A DNA stretch of 29,043 nt, from positions 1-29,043 of the forward strand of contig DAINPP010000039.1 in NCBI GenBank assembly GCA_036743375.1, written 5' to 3'. The stretch comes from DAINPP01 sp036743375. Lineage in GTDB: Bacteria > Thermotogota > Thermotogae > MWEM01. The translations under genes and the position numbers were made by a program. This document shows positions 15,855-23,678 of this stretch, in pieces. The notes beneath the pieces were generated by a model. The model was given only the letters and a program-made list of their open reading frames with translations. It made no database searches and had not been told where the DNA came from. Numbering within the stretch: the stretch's first letter is position 1; the number at the start of each line of letters is the position of its first letter.

Positions 15855-16994
15855 CTACGCCTTATTCTTGTTCTTTGTCGCCATATCAAGCCAGACGGCA
15901 AACAGGATAACAAATCCCTTGATAATCGACTGCCAGAACATCGGCATGTTCATCAGACTCATCCCGTTGTCGAGACTCGCCATAACGATAGCCCCGACGA
16001 CCGCTCCGCTGATTGAACCGATCCCCCCCGCAAGACTTGCACCACCTATAACACAGGCACCGATGGCATCCATTTCAGCAGAAGTTCCAGCCTGTACGGA
16101 AGCCGCATTCAGTCTTGAAGTCAGCAAGATTCCCGCAAGAGCCGCCATGAATCCGTTGATGACAAACACGAGCAGCATGACCTTTTTGATATTGATTCCG
16201 GAAAGGGCCGCGGCCTTTTTGTTTCCACCGATTGCGTAAACGCTCCTGCCAAACACGGTATTCCTGGACAGGTAGGAAAAGATGACCAAGGCCACGAGGG
16301 CAAACAACAACGACACCGGAACTCCACGATAGGAATTCATCATCCAGACAAACACGGCTATGAGTGCGATATAAACGATCAGTTTAAAGATTTCCATGAT
16401 CAGTGAGCTTGTCTCAAATTGATACTTCAACTTGTTTCTCCTCGATCTGAAAACGATAAAGATGACAAAGAAAACCGCAACGGCTCCAATGAGGATACCG
16501 ACCGTATTATTCAGATAACTCTTACCAATGATCTTGAACGTGTTGGAAAGCGGTCCGATCGTCGTTCCTTCCGTTATTCCGACCAGAATGCCTCTGAAGA
16601 TCAGAAGACCGGCAAGCGTTACGATGAAGGAAGGTACCTTCATATAGGCAACCCAGAATCCCTGCCACAATCCGATCAGCAAACCGGCACCGAGTGTCAG
16701 CGTAATGGACAACGCCGGATTCATCCCGTTCCAGACATCCAGAATAGCGATAATTCCACCGGTAAGTCCGACAACCGATCCGACTGAAAGGTCGATTTCA
16801 CCGAGAAATATGACAAAAGCCATACCGATGCCGAGAATCGAAGTGAAAACCGATTGTCGAAAGAGATTTGACATGTTTCTCGCCGTCAGAAAAGTCCCCT
16901 GAGTCAGTATAGAAAACAACCCCCATATGAGTACAAGCGCAATGATCATCATATACGTTCTTAAATTGAATTTCTTCAACAGATTATTTTTCAA
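15855..16994 (-). CDS. xylH: Xylose ABC transporter permease
   Basis: Membrane subunit of the XylFGH importer (CUT2 family), 379 residues, close to E. coli XylH (393). It has about ten hydrophobic spans. Family motifs are 'GMAFVIFLGEIDLSVGSVVGLTGG' (split), 'VPSFIVTLAGLLIFRGILVGITEGTTIGPL' (split), 'NTVFGRSVYAIGGNKKAAALSGIN' (split) and 'AEMDAIGACVIGGASLAGG'. I place the start at the TTG at 16994, because GGAGGT lies 7 nt upstream and it overlaps the end of xylG by 11 nt; a longer frame upstream lies inside xylG and is not credible. Confidence 0.92.
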   Translation of the reverse strand: MKNNLLKKFNLRTYMMIIALVLIWGLFSILTQGTFLTARNMSNLFRQSVFTSILGIGMAFVIFLGEIDLSVGSVVGLTGGIIAILDVWNGMNPALSITLTLGAGLLIGLWQGFWVAYMKVPSFIVTLAGLLIFRGILVGITEGTTIGPLSNTFKIIGKSYLNNTVGILIGAVAVFFVIFIVFRSRRNKLKYQFETSSLIMEIFKLIVYIALIAVFVWMMNSYRGVPVSLLFALVALVIFSYLSRNTVFGRSVYAIGGNKKAAALSGINIKKVMLLVFVINGFMAALAGILLTSRLNAASVQAGTSAEMDAIGACVIGGASLAGGIGSISGAVVGAIVMASLDNGMSLMNMPMFWQSIIKGFVILFAVWLDMATKNKNKA

Positions 16995-18519
16995 CTTTAT
17001 TACCTCCAGCAGCCCAGAACATGATATCTTCCTGTGATATATCCTTCCCCCTGTTATCAAATTCCTTGACGATTTCTCCCTCACATAAAACAAGTATCCT
17101 GTCACTCATTCCGAGGATTTCCGGTAATTCTGAAGAAACCATGAGGATAGAAATACCCGATGCAGTCAGTTCATTCATCAGGACATAAATTTCATTCTTC
17201 GCGCCTACATCTATGCCCCTCGTCGGTTCGTCGATGATCAGAACTTTTGGATTCACGAGAAGATTTCTTGCCAGAATGGCCTTCTGCTGATTTCCCCCAC
17301 TCAGATTCTGTATATTTGTCTCAAGAGAGGTTGTTTTGACATTCAACTTTTTCACAAATTCCTTGACGGAATAAATCTCCTTACTCTCATTGATCTGTAT
17401 AAAATTGACAAAATCTCTGAGGCAGGCAATCGACACATTGCTCTTCACATCCATCGTTGGTATGATGCCAAGACTCTTCCGATCTTCGGATAAAAAGGCA
17501 AATCCGAGTTTAAGCGCATCAATCGGTGATCTGATAGAAACCTCTTTCCCATCGAGTTTCACTTTCCCGTGATACTTTCCCGGGAATCCCCCAAAGAGAC
17601 TCATCACCAGTTCTGTTCTTCCCGCACCCATCAACCCGGAAAGCCCAAGAATCTCACCCTTTTTCAGATTGAACGAGGCATCTTTCACAATTGCTTTTTC
17701 AGGCATTTCCGGGCTGTATACCTGAAAGCCGGATACTTCAAGTATCTCTTCACCGGTTTGATGATTCCTTTCCGGATACATATCATTGATCTCTCTACCA
17801 ACCATCATCTGAATAATAGCGGCCTCATCCACATCCTCAACCCTCTTCGTATCAATATTCTTTCCATCTCTGATGACGGTTACGGAATCGGCTATCCGTT
17901 CGATTTCATCCAGTTTATGTGAGATATATATACAGGTAACCCCATGTGCTTTCAGTTCCGCAAGATTTTCCATCAGAATGTCTATTTCCGAATCGGTAAG
18001 TGCAGCAGACGGCTCATCGAGAATCAGGATTCGGGCATTCTTTCGCATGGCCTTGGCAATCTCTATCAATTGCTGTTTCCCCACACCAATATTCCTGATC
18101 AGCGTCTTCGGTGTACAATCTCTGATTTTAAGTCGTTCAAGCCACTTCTCCGTTTCTTTATACATATAAGCCCAGTCAATACCAAATCTACCGACCTTCT
18201 GATTATTCATGAACAGATTTTCCGTAATATTGAGTTCTTCAAAAAGGGCCAATTCCTGATGAATAACGGCAATCCCCGCTTCTTCGGAATTTTTAATATG
18301 CAGAAATTCCCTTTTTTCACCGTTTATAAATATTTCACCTTCATAGGTCTTATAAGGATAAACACCACTCAAAATATTTATAAGCGTCGATTTCCCCGCA
18401 CCGTTTTCACCACACAATGCATGTATCTCATTTTCCTTTACTTCAAGCGTCACATGATCCAAAGCCCTGACCCCGGGAAAGTCTTTGATAATATTTCTCA
18501 TTTCTAAAAGGTTTCCCAA
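16984..18519 (-). CDS. xylG: Xylose ABC transporter ATPase (two ABC domains)
   Basis: Energy-coupling subunit of the XylFGH importer, 511 residues, with two ABC domains fused as in all CUT2 systems. The first has Walker A GENGAGKST, 'VIHQELALFEELNITENLFM', signature 'IGVGKQQLIEIAKAM' and Walker B 'ILILDEPSAAL'. The second has the usual degenerate Walker A 'GLMGAGRTEL', signature 'LSGGNQQKAILARNLL' and 'VLIIDEPTRGIDVGAK'. The start TTG at 18519 lies 6 nt from GAGGTG and gives the expected 'GNLLEMRNI' beginning; the upstream in-frame GTG at 18528 is part of the ribosome binding site. Overlaps xylH by 11 nt. Confidence 0.93.
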   Translation of the reverse strand: MGNLLEMRNIIKDFPGVRALDHVTLEVKENEIHALCGENGAGKSTLINILSGVYPYKTYEGEIFINGEKREFLHIKNSEEAGIAVIHQELALFEELNITENLFMNNQKVGRFGIDWAYMYKETEKWLERLKIRDCTPKTLIRNIGVGKQQLIEIAKAMRKNARILILDEPSAALTDSEIDILMENLAELKAHGVTCIYISHKLDEIERIADSVTVIRDGKNIDTKRVEDVDEAAIIQMMVGREINDMYPERNHQTGEEILEVSGFQVYSPEMPEKAIVKDASFNLKKGEILGLSGLMGAGRTELVMSLFGGFPGKYHGKVKLDGKEVSIRSPIDALKLGFAFLSEDRKSLGIIPTMDVKSNVSIACLRDFVNFIQINESKEIYSVKEFVKKLNVKTTSLETNIQNLSGGNQQKAILARNLLVNPKVLIIDEPTRGIDVGAKNEIYVLMNELTASGISILMVSSELPEILGMSDRILVLCEGEIVKEFDNRGKDISQEDIMFWAAGGNKVEK

Positions 18520-18549
18520 AATTCCCACCTCATTTTCTGAAAAGTAAAA

Positions 18550-18569
18550 GGGAACCCTTTCAGGTTCCC
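18550..18569 (-). terminator. Stem-loop between xylF and xylG
   Basis: GGGAACC (18550-18556) pairs with GGTTCCC (18563-18569) around a 6-nt loop. On the transcribed strand it is followed by TTTTACTTTT. It is probably a leaky terminator or 3' stabiliser that raises xylF over xylGH, a common arrangement for binding-protein genes. Confidence 0.6.
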
Positions 18570-18581
18570 ACTGATATTTGA

Positions 18582-19601
18582 TTATTTAGGCCATTTGTCT
18601 TTTGGTACGTTCTTGTAGACTTCTTCCATTGTATGGAATTCATCAGCGATTACAACATCCATCATGTTATTTGCATCTACCTGTATAGGTGTGAGAAGGA
18701 TAGAAGGAACGGCCTTGAATCCGTTGTCAACCGTACCGTTAGCCCTGACGAAGATATCCTTTTTGAGACTGACTGCGAGAATGGCTGCCTGTGTTGCAAG
18801 ATCCTTGATCGGCTTGTAGATGGTCATCGACTGTGTCCCTTCAACGATTCTCTGACATGAAGCAACGTCCGCATCCTGCCCCGAGATTAAAACCTTTCCC
18901 GCAAGACCCTGGTCCATAAGTGCTTCAATTGCTCCGCCGGCCGTTGAATCGTTTGAAGCAACGATAACATCGATATTATTGTTGTTAGCTGTGAGTGCAT
19001 TTTCAATGATCTTCATGGCCTCCTGGGGCAGCCAGTCCTTCGCCCACTGGTCTCCGACAACCGTAATCTTTCCCGCATCAATCAAAGGCTGAATCAGATT
19101 CATCTGTCCCTGTCTGAACAGTTTTGCATTATTATCTGTCGGTGAACCACCAAGAAGGAAGAATCTTCCGTTGTCTTTGTATCTGAGAAGATATTCCGCC
19201 TGTAATTCTCCGACTCTTACGTTATCGAAAGAGATATAATAATCGAGATCACAATCCATCAATAATCTGTCATAAGCGATAACCGGAATTCCATTTGCAT
19301 GCGCCTCTTCTACGATTCCACCCATAACTTTCCCATTATGAGGAAGCACGACGAGCACATCCACACCCTGTGTGATGAGGTTTTCCGCCTGTGAAAGCTG
19401 AACACCATCCTGACCGTTTGCCGACTGAACCAATACCTTGGCTCCAAGTTTCTCAGCTGTAGCAACAAAAATATCCCTGTCATGCTGCCATCTTTCGAGT
19501 CTGAGATTATCCATTGTAAAACCGATGACAACCTCATCCTGAGCTGACATAATTCCTACGAACATCAATACCACTAACATAACCAATACAAACTTCTTCA
19601 T
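18582..19601 (-). CDS. xylF: D-xylose-binding periplasmic protein
   Basis: Periplasmic receptor of the XylFGH importer, 339 residues. The signal peptide ends near 'GIMSAQ' and lacks a lipobox. The mature protein follows E. coli XylF closely from memory: 'MDNLRLERWQHDRDIFVATA', 'VLVQSANGQDGVQLSQAENL', 'YYISFDNVRVGELQAEYLL', 'GGSPTDNNAKLFRQGQM', 'GDQWAKDWLPQEAMKIIENA' and 'LISGQDADVASCQRI', which include the residues contacting xylose. The ATG is preceded by CGGAGGG. First gene of the operon, with a promoter about 110-140 nt upstream. Confidence 0.96.
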   Translation of the reverse strand: MKKFVLVMLVVLMFVGIMSAQDEVVIGFTMDNLRLERWQHDRDIFVATAEKLGAKVLVQSANGQDGVQLSQAENLITQGVDVLVVLPHNGKVMGGIVEEAHANGIPVIAYDRLLMDCDLDYYISFDNVRVGELQAEYLLRYKDNGRFFLLGGSPTDNNAKLFRQGQMNLIQPLIDAGKITVVGDQWAKDWLPQEAMKIIENALTANNNNIDVIVASNDSTAGGAIEALMDQGLAGKVLISGQDADVASCQRIVEGTQSMTIYKPIKDLATQAAILAVSLKKDIFVRANGTVDNGFKAVPSILLTPIQVDANNMMDVVIADEFHTMEEVYKNVPKDKWPK

Positions 19602-19627
19602 AAAAAATCCCTCCGTTTGATTTTTAA

Positions 19628-19651
19628 TGCTTTAAATGGTTATTTAAAGCA
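19628..19651 (-). promoter_or_regulatory. Perfect palindrome in the xylF 5' untranslated region
   Basis: TGCTTTAAAT (19628-19637), four bases, ATTTAAAGCA (19642-19651): a perfect 10-bp dyad between the predicted promoter and the xylF ribosome binding site. It could be a repressor operator or a 5' mRNA-stabilising hairpin; AU-rich pairs make the RNA hairpin weak, which slightly favours a DNA site. No U-run follows, so it is not a terminator. Confidence 0.5.
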
Positions 19652-19704
19652 GTTGCGTTCCCTATGAATTTCTTTTCTCCCGACTATAAGTTATTTCGAT
19701 TTAA

Positions 19705-19736
19705 TTTATTGTATCAATTAATGTATTCACATCCAA
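19705..19736 (-). promoter_or_regulatory. xyl operon promoter with shared 18-nt element
   Basis: On the minus strand: TTGGAT (19736-19731), a 17-nt spacer, TACAAT (19713-19708) with the TGA extension. The 18 bases at 19705-19722 (plus strand TTTATTGTATCAATTAAT) occur exactly again at 25942-25959 in the promoter of the second sugar operon. Arms TTTATTG and CAATTAA around TAT form a near-palindrome (six of seven pairs), as expected for a dimeric repressor site overlapping the -10. The ROK protein encoded at the operon's end is the obvious candidate, by inference. Confidence 0.6.
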
Positions 19737-20164
19737 AACCAATTAAAACGAATTACCATCGAAATTCGGGGATTATCATAGGAATCGTCAGATTATCAAG
19801 TTTTTTCGGAGATTCTTAATAAATATTAACGAGTATTATTTTCGATAAAACATTGAGTGGCTATGAAGCGGTGTGCCGAGCAACTCCATATCATATTTCC
19901 CTCAATCCTTTATAACAAGGCAATACAGCTGTGAACCATTCCAGATCAAACAGAACACCCATCAAACAAAAAAACGCACTCACCCTGTTCTCCTGTAAAT
20001 AAGGGAGTTTCTAAAAACGGCCTCAGCAAAGCTATAAAAACACGGCATTCCCCCTCAACACACACAAACGTAAGGATATTTTTGTACCGGATACCGTAAA
20101 TATGCACTATAATTAATTGAAGAAAACAACAAAAGAACATTAACGAACAATAATAACTCAAGAA
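19737..20164. other. Gene-free stretch between the two sugar operons
   Basis: About 430 AT-rich bases between the xyl promoter and the terminator of the next operon. A 77-codon minus-strand frame (19946-20179) begins inside the terminator hairpin, has no ribosome binding site, and reads as a Cys/Phe-rich random sequence, so I do not call it. I see no tRNA, repeat family or second promoter. Confidence 0.55.
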
Positions 20165-20195
20165 ATAACTCTCCGACATGTTGTCGGAGAGTTAT
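20165..20195 (-). terminator. Terminator of the unidentified-sugar operon
   Basis: A perfect 14-bp inverted repeat, ATAACTCTCCGACA (20165-20178) and TGTCGGAGAGTTAT (20182-20195), with a 3-nt loop. It starts 7 nt after the binding-protein stop codon. The following transcribed bases are U-rich but interrupted (TTCTTGAGTTATTATT). Confidence 0.8.
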
Positions 20196-20202
20196 GCGAA
20201 AA

Positions 20203-21174
20203 TCAGAAGATCGATTCCGGTACGTAATAATCCGCTGCGTTTTCCGGGGTGATAAGCTCAGCTGCAAGAATAATCTTTGAAGGGATCTGCTTCTGATAGA
20301 AGCCGTTGAGTGGTTCGCCTCTGAGGGAAAGAACGGCCATGCTGATTCCCGTTGCAATCATGGACGGCGGATAGGTAACATCTGCCTTGACGAGTGAGTC
20401 GTTGTCGAGGACCTTCTTGATCATTTCCTTTGACCCTGCACCACCGAGGAACAGTTTGATATCGTCTCTTCCGGATTCCTTGTAAGCCTGAAGAACCCCC
20501 TTCAGCACGTCATCGTCCTGGGCCCATACCGCATCGATCTCATTGTATTTCTGAAGGTAATTTTCCATGATTTCCAGCCCTTTCTGTGTACTCCAGTTTG
20601 CCGGCTGTGAATCAAGGATTTCTATTCCGGGATACTGCGCGATCACTTCGTTGAACGCGTCAACCCTTTCACTGTTGATCACACATGGAATTCCCTCAAG
20701 CACAACGATCTTTCCCTTTCCGTTCAAGGCTTCGGCCATCCACTGACCGGATACCCTTCCCATCCCCGGATTGTCTCCCGCAACGTAGACGTTTTCCACC
20801 GGTTTCGTCAGACCTCTGTCGACGGATACGATAAAAATACCTTCATCATAAGCCTCTGCTACGATTGGGGTCAGTGGTGCCGAATCATGAGCAAGGATGA
20901 CAAGGGCATCAATGCCCTTCACCATGAGGTCTTCCACATCTCCAACCTGTTTGGCCGGTCCGTCAGCCGTCACGAGGAAAAATTCGATGTCCGGATCTTT
21001 TGCCTGCCAGTCCTGTATGGCCTGCTGTGCGTACCAGACAATGCCTCCTGTCCATCCATGGTCTGCAGATGGAATCGAGACACCGATCTTAATCTTTTCC
21101 GCACCAAACACCGAACCGGCGAATACCATCAACACAATCAATAAAACACTCAGTAAGATAATACTTTTTTTCAT
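20203..21174 (-). CDS. Ribose-type (CUT2) sugar-binding protein
   Basis: Periplasmic binding protein of the RbsB/periplasmic-binding-protein family 4 fold, 323 residues, receptor for the importer encoded just upstream. The signal peptide 'MKKSIILLSVLLIVLMVFAG' ends near 'VFGA' and has no lipobox. Visible are 'IGVSIPSADHGWTGGIVWYAQQA' (split), 'DLMVKGIDALVILAHDSAPLTPIV' (split), 'SVDRGL', 'GMGRVSGQWMAEAL' and 'DAVWAQDDDVLKGVLQA'. The ATG at 21174 follows AGGAGGTG; an upstream in-frame GTG is part of that site. It is the last gene of its operon, an unusual place for a receptor. Ligand unknown: the motifs do not match xylose or ribose binders exactly. Confidence 0.88.
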   Translation of the reverse strand: MKKSIILLSVLLIVLMVFAGSVFGAEKIKIGVSIPSADHGWTGGIVWYAQQAIQDWQAKDPDIEFFLVTADGPAKQVGDVEDLMVKGIDALVILAHDSAPLTPIVAEAYDEGIFIVSVDRGLTKPVENVYVAGDNPGMGRVSGQWMAEALNGKGKIVVLEGIPCVINSERVDAFNEVIAQYPGIEILDSQPANWSTQKGLEIMENYLQKYNEIDAVWAQDDDVLKGVLQAYKESGRDDIKLFLGGAGSKEMIKKVLDNDSLVKADVTYPPSMIATGISMAVLSLRGEPLNGFYQKQIPSKIILAAELITPENAADYYVPESIF

Positions 21175-21215
21175 GAATTGCACCTCCTGTATTTTCCCGT
21201 TGTAGGGTCTATCGT

Positions 21216-22172
21216 TTACTGTTTTTTCTTTCTCTGAATCAAAACCGCACCGATGATGACCAGACCTTTTACAGTTCCCTGCAAATAAGGTGAGACACCG
21301 AGCATATTCAGCATGTTGTTGACGATACCGAGAATAATGGCCCCGATAACCGTCCCGAAGATCGTTCCGCTTCCACCGGACATCGTCGTTCCACCGATGA
21401 TGACGGCGGCAATGGCATCCAGTTCATAATTCTGCCCGGCGTTGGATGAACTGATCGAATTGAGTCTTGAAGAGAGCAGCACCGCCGTCACCGCAACCGT
21501 CACGCCGATGATCACATAGGCGAGGAACCTGATCCGGTCTATCTTTATCGCCGCATATTTGGCCACCCTTTCATTGGAGCCGATCGCACAGATATATCTT
21601 CCGTATCTCGTGTGATTAAGGATCACCGAGAACAAAACTGCAAGCCCGATAAAGATCCAGACCGGGATAGGGATGCCGAGAAAATAGCCCATGCCGAGTT
21701 CGGGAAACAGATCGCTCTGTGAGCGAAATTCACCCGCTCCGCTGATATAAAGGGTTAAAGAGCGGTAAATAGCCATCGTACCGAGTGTAACGATGAAGGG
21801 GGCAACCCTCCCCTTGGTGATCACCAGACCGTTTATCGCCCCAAATCCCGCACCGATCCCGATCGCTGCCAATACGGCCACGATAATGGCCCAGATTCCA
21901 CCGCCGAGGGCATTCAGGACCAGAATGGCAATCCCACCTACGAGTGCCGTCATGGAGCCAACCGACAGATCTATCCCCCCGGTGATGATGACAAAGGTCA
22001 TGCCGAGTCCGATGATCCCCGTATAGGAAACCTGTCTCAGAATATTCATGAGGTTTCTCGTCTTCAGGAAATACGGGCTGGCAATTGCCGATATCACAAA
22101 CAAGATGACCAATGCAAGAAGCGGTCCCCATTTTTCCGCACTGAAATTTTTAAGAATTTTTGGTGTTTTCAA
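21216..22172 (-). CDS. Ribose-type (CUT2) sugar ABC permease
   Basis: Membrane subunit of the second CUT2 importer, 318 residues, RbsC-like with eight to ten hydrophobic spans. Motifs are 'GMTFVIITGGIDLSVGSMTALVGG' (split), 'VAPFIVTLGTMAIYRSLTLYISG' (split), 'NHTRYGRYICAIGSNERVAKYAAI' (split) and 'ELDAIAAVIIGGTTMSGGSG'. The start is TTG at 22172, one base after the ATPase stop, with GGAG overlapping the end of that gene, so translation is probably coupled. Hydrophobic pattern and motifs are unambiguous for the family but not for the substrate. Confidence 0.9.
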   Translation of the reverse strand: MKTPKILKNFSAEKWGPLLALVILFVISAIASPYFLKTRNLMNILRQVSYTGIIGLGMTFVIITGGIDLSVGSMTALVGGIAILVLNALGGGIWAIIVAVLAAIGIGAGFGAINGLVITKGRVAPFIVTLGTMAIYRSLTLYISGAGEFRSQSDLFPELGMGYFLGIPIPVWIFIGLAVLFSVILNHTRYGRYICAIGSNERVAKYAAIKIDRIRFLAYVIIGVTVAVTAVLLSSRLNSISSSNAGQNYELDAIAAVIIGGTTMSGGSGTIFGTVIGAIILGIVNNMLNMLGVSPYLQGTVKGLVIIGAVLIQRKKKQ

Positions 22173-22173
22173 A

Positions 22174-23667
22174 TCAAGCCACTCCCTTCAAGCCTGTTGC
22201 ATGCAGCATTATTTCCTCTTCATTGATGTCATTTCCCTGTAGAATGCCGGTGATCTTCCCTTCCTTCATCACGACCACCCTCGAACACATCCCGATAATC
22301 TCTTCGAGTTCCGATGAGATAAAGATGCAGGAAATTCCCTTCTGAGCCAGTTCGTTGAGAAAATAATAGATCTCGCGCTTTGCGTTGACATCTATTCCCC
22401 TCGTCGGCTCATCGACAATGAGAATTTCAGGTTTCGTGTCGAGACTCTTGGCCAGGGAAACCTTCTGCTGATTCCCCCCGCTGAAAAATTCAAGGGCGGT
22501 TTGCAGCGAAGCCGCCTTGATCTTAAAACTGTCCACATAATACTGCGCGGCCGCCCTCTCTTTTTTATGATCGATCAGAATCCTTGCGTACTCTGGAAGG
22601 GAGGACAACGTGATGTTCTCGATGATGTCAAAGCTCGTGATGATCCCCGTCCCCTGACGGTCTTCGGAGAGGTAGGCAAGCTTTTTCCTGATAGAATCTC
22701 CCGGATTTCTGATCGTTACTTCCTTCCCATTTATCCTGACCGCTCCGGATGACTTTTTTCTGATCCCTATCAGTGTCTCCGCCATCTCGGTTCTTCCGGC
22801 ACCGACAAGACCCGCAAAGCCGAGAATCTCGCCCTTTCTGAGATCAAATGAGATGTCCTTCAGTTTTCCTCTGACGGAGATATTTTCCACTTCAAGGACC
22901 TTTTCATCCGCTATGTTCAGTTTCGGCGGGAAAATTTGTGACAGTTCTCGACCGACCATCAGCGTTGCCATCCTGTGTTCATCGACGTTTTCAATGGCCT
23001 CCACAACGATCTGTTCCCCGTCACGCAAGACCATAACCCGGTCACAGATCGTCTTGATCTCCTTCAGCTTATGCGAGATATAAATAATCGTAACGCCTCG
23101 TTCCTTCAGCTTGTTCATGATCTTAAACAGAACCTCGATTTCCGACCCCGTTAAGACCGTCGTCGGTTCATCCATGATGAGAAATTTGCTGTCATAGGCC
23201 AGTGATTTGGCAATTTCTACCATCTGTTTCTGTGCCACACTGAGATTCTGTATCTTTTCAGTGGGATCGATCTGTGTATGCAGCTCCGCGAGAAGCTCTT
23301 TGGTCCTCTCGATCATCCGCCTCTTGTTCAGGAGCACCTTTTTTCTGTATTCCTTTCCGAGAAAGATATTTTCAAAGACGGTCAGTTCCCCGATCAGGTT
23401 AAACTCCTGCGGAATCAGACTGATCCCGAGCTTCCTGGCGTTCAACGGGTTGAACTCCTCTATCCGTTTACCCTCAAAATAGAGTTCTCCCTCGGTCGGT
23501 GTGTAGATCCCGCTGATGATCTTGATAAGCGTAGACTTTCCGGCACCGTTTTCACCGATGATGCCAACCACTTCGCCCTTTTCTATATCGAGCTGAACGT
23601 TGTTCAGAACTCTGACCTTGGAAAATTCCTTGCTGATCCCCTCTATTCTGAGAATATCCCCCCCCAT
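22174..23667 (-). CDS. Ribose-type (CUT2) sugar ABC ATPase, two ABC domains
   Basis: Energy-coupling subunit, 497 residues, RbsA-like. Domain 1 has Walker A GENGAGKST, 'LIPQEFNLIGELTVFENIFLG', signature 'LSVAQKQMVEIAKSL' and 'FLIMDEPTTVL'. Domain 2 has 'GLVGAGRTEMAETLIG', 'LSEDRQGTGIITSFDI', 'FSGGNQQKVSLAKSL' and 'ILIVDEPTRGIDVNAK'. The ATG at 23667 lies 7 nt from GAGGTG and is followed by a run of G that encodes two glycines. It lies 11 nt after the isomerase gene and 1 nt before the permease gene. Confidence 0.92.
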   Translation of the reverse strand: MGGDILRIEGISKEFSKVRVLNNVQLDIEKGEVVGIIGENGAGKSTLIKIISGIYTPTEGELYFEGKRIEEFNPLNARKLGISLIPQEFNLIGELTVFENIFLGKEYRKKVLLNKRRMIERTKELLAELHTQIDPTEKIQNLSVAQKQMVEIAKSLAYDSKFLIMDEPTTVLTGSEIEVLFKIMNKLKERGVTIIYISHKLKEIKTICDRVMVLRDGEQIVVEAIENVDEHRMATLMVGRELSQIFPPKLNIADEKVLEVENISVRGKLKDISFDLRKGEILGFAGLVGAGRTEMAETLIGIRKKSSGAVRINGKEVTIRNPGDSIRKKLAYLSEDRQGTGIITSFDIIENITLSSLPEYARILIDHKKERAAAQYYVDSFKIKAASLQTALEFFSGGNQQKVSLAKSLDTKPEILIVDEPTRGIDVNAKREIYYFLNELAQKGISCIFISSELEEIIGMCSRVVVMKEGKITGILQGNDINEEEIMLHATGLKGVA

Positions 23668-23678
23668 ATCATCACACC

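Noticed and set aside
19946..20179. 77-codon minus-strand frame
   Set aside because: Begins within the terminator hairpin of the second sugar operon and lacks a ribosome binding site.
23658..23665. Run of eight G at the start of the second CUT2 ATPase gene as a phase-variable tract
   Set aside because: A similar run occurs inside xylA encoding conserved Trp-Gly-Gly residues; with one genome copy there is no sign of length variation.
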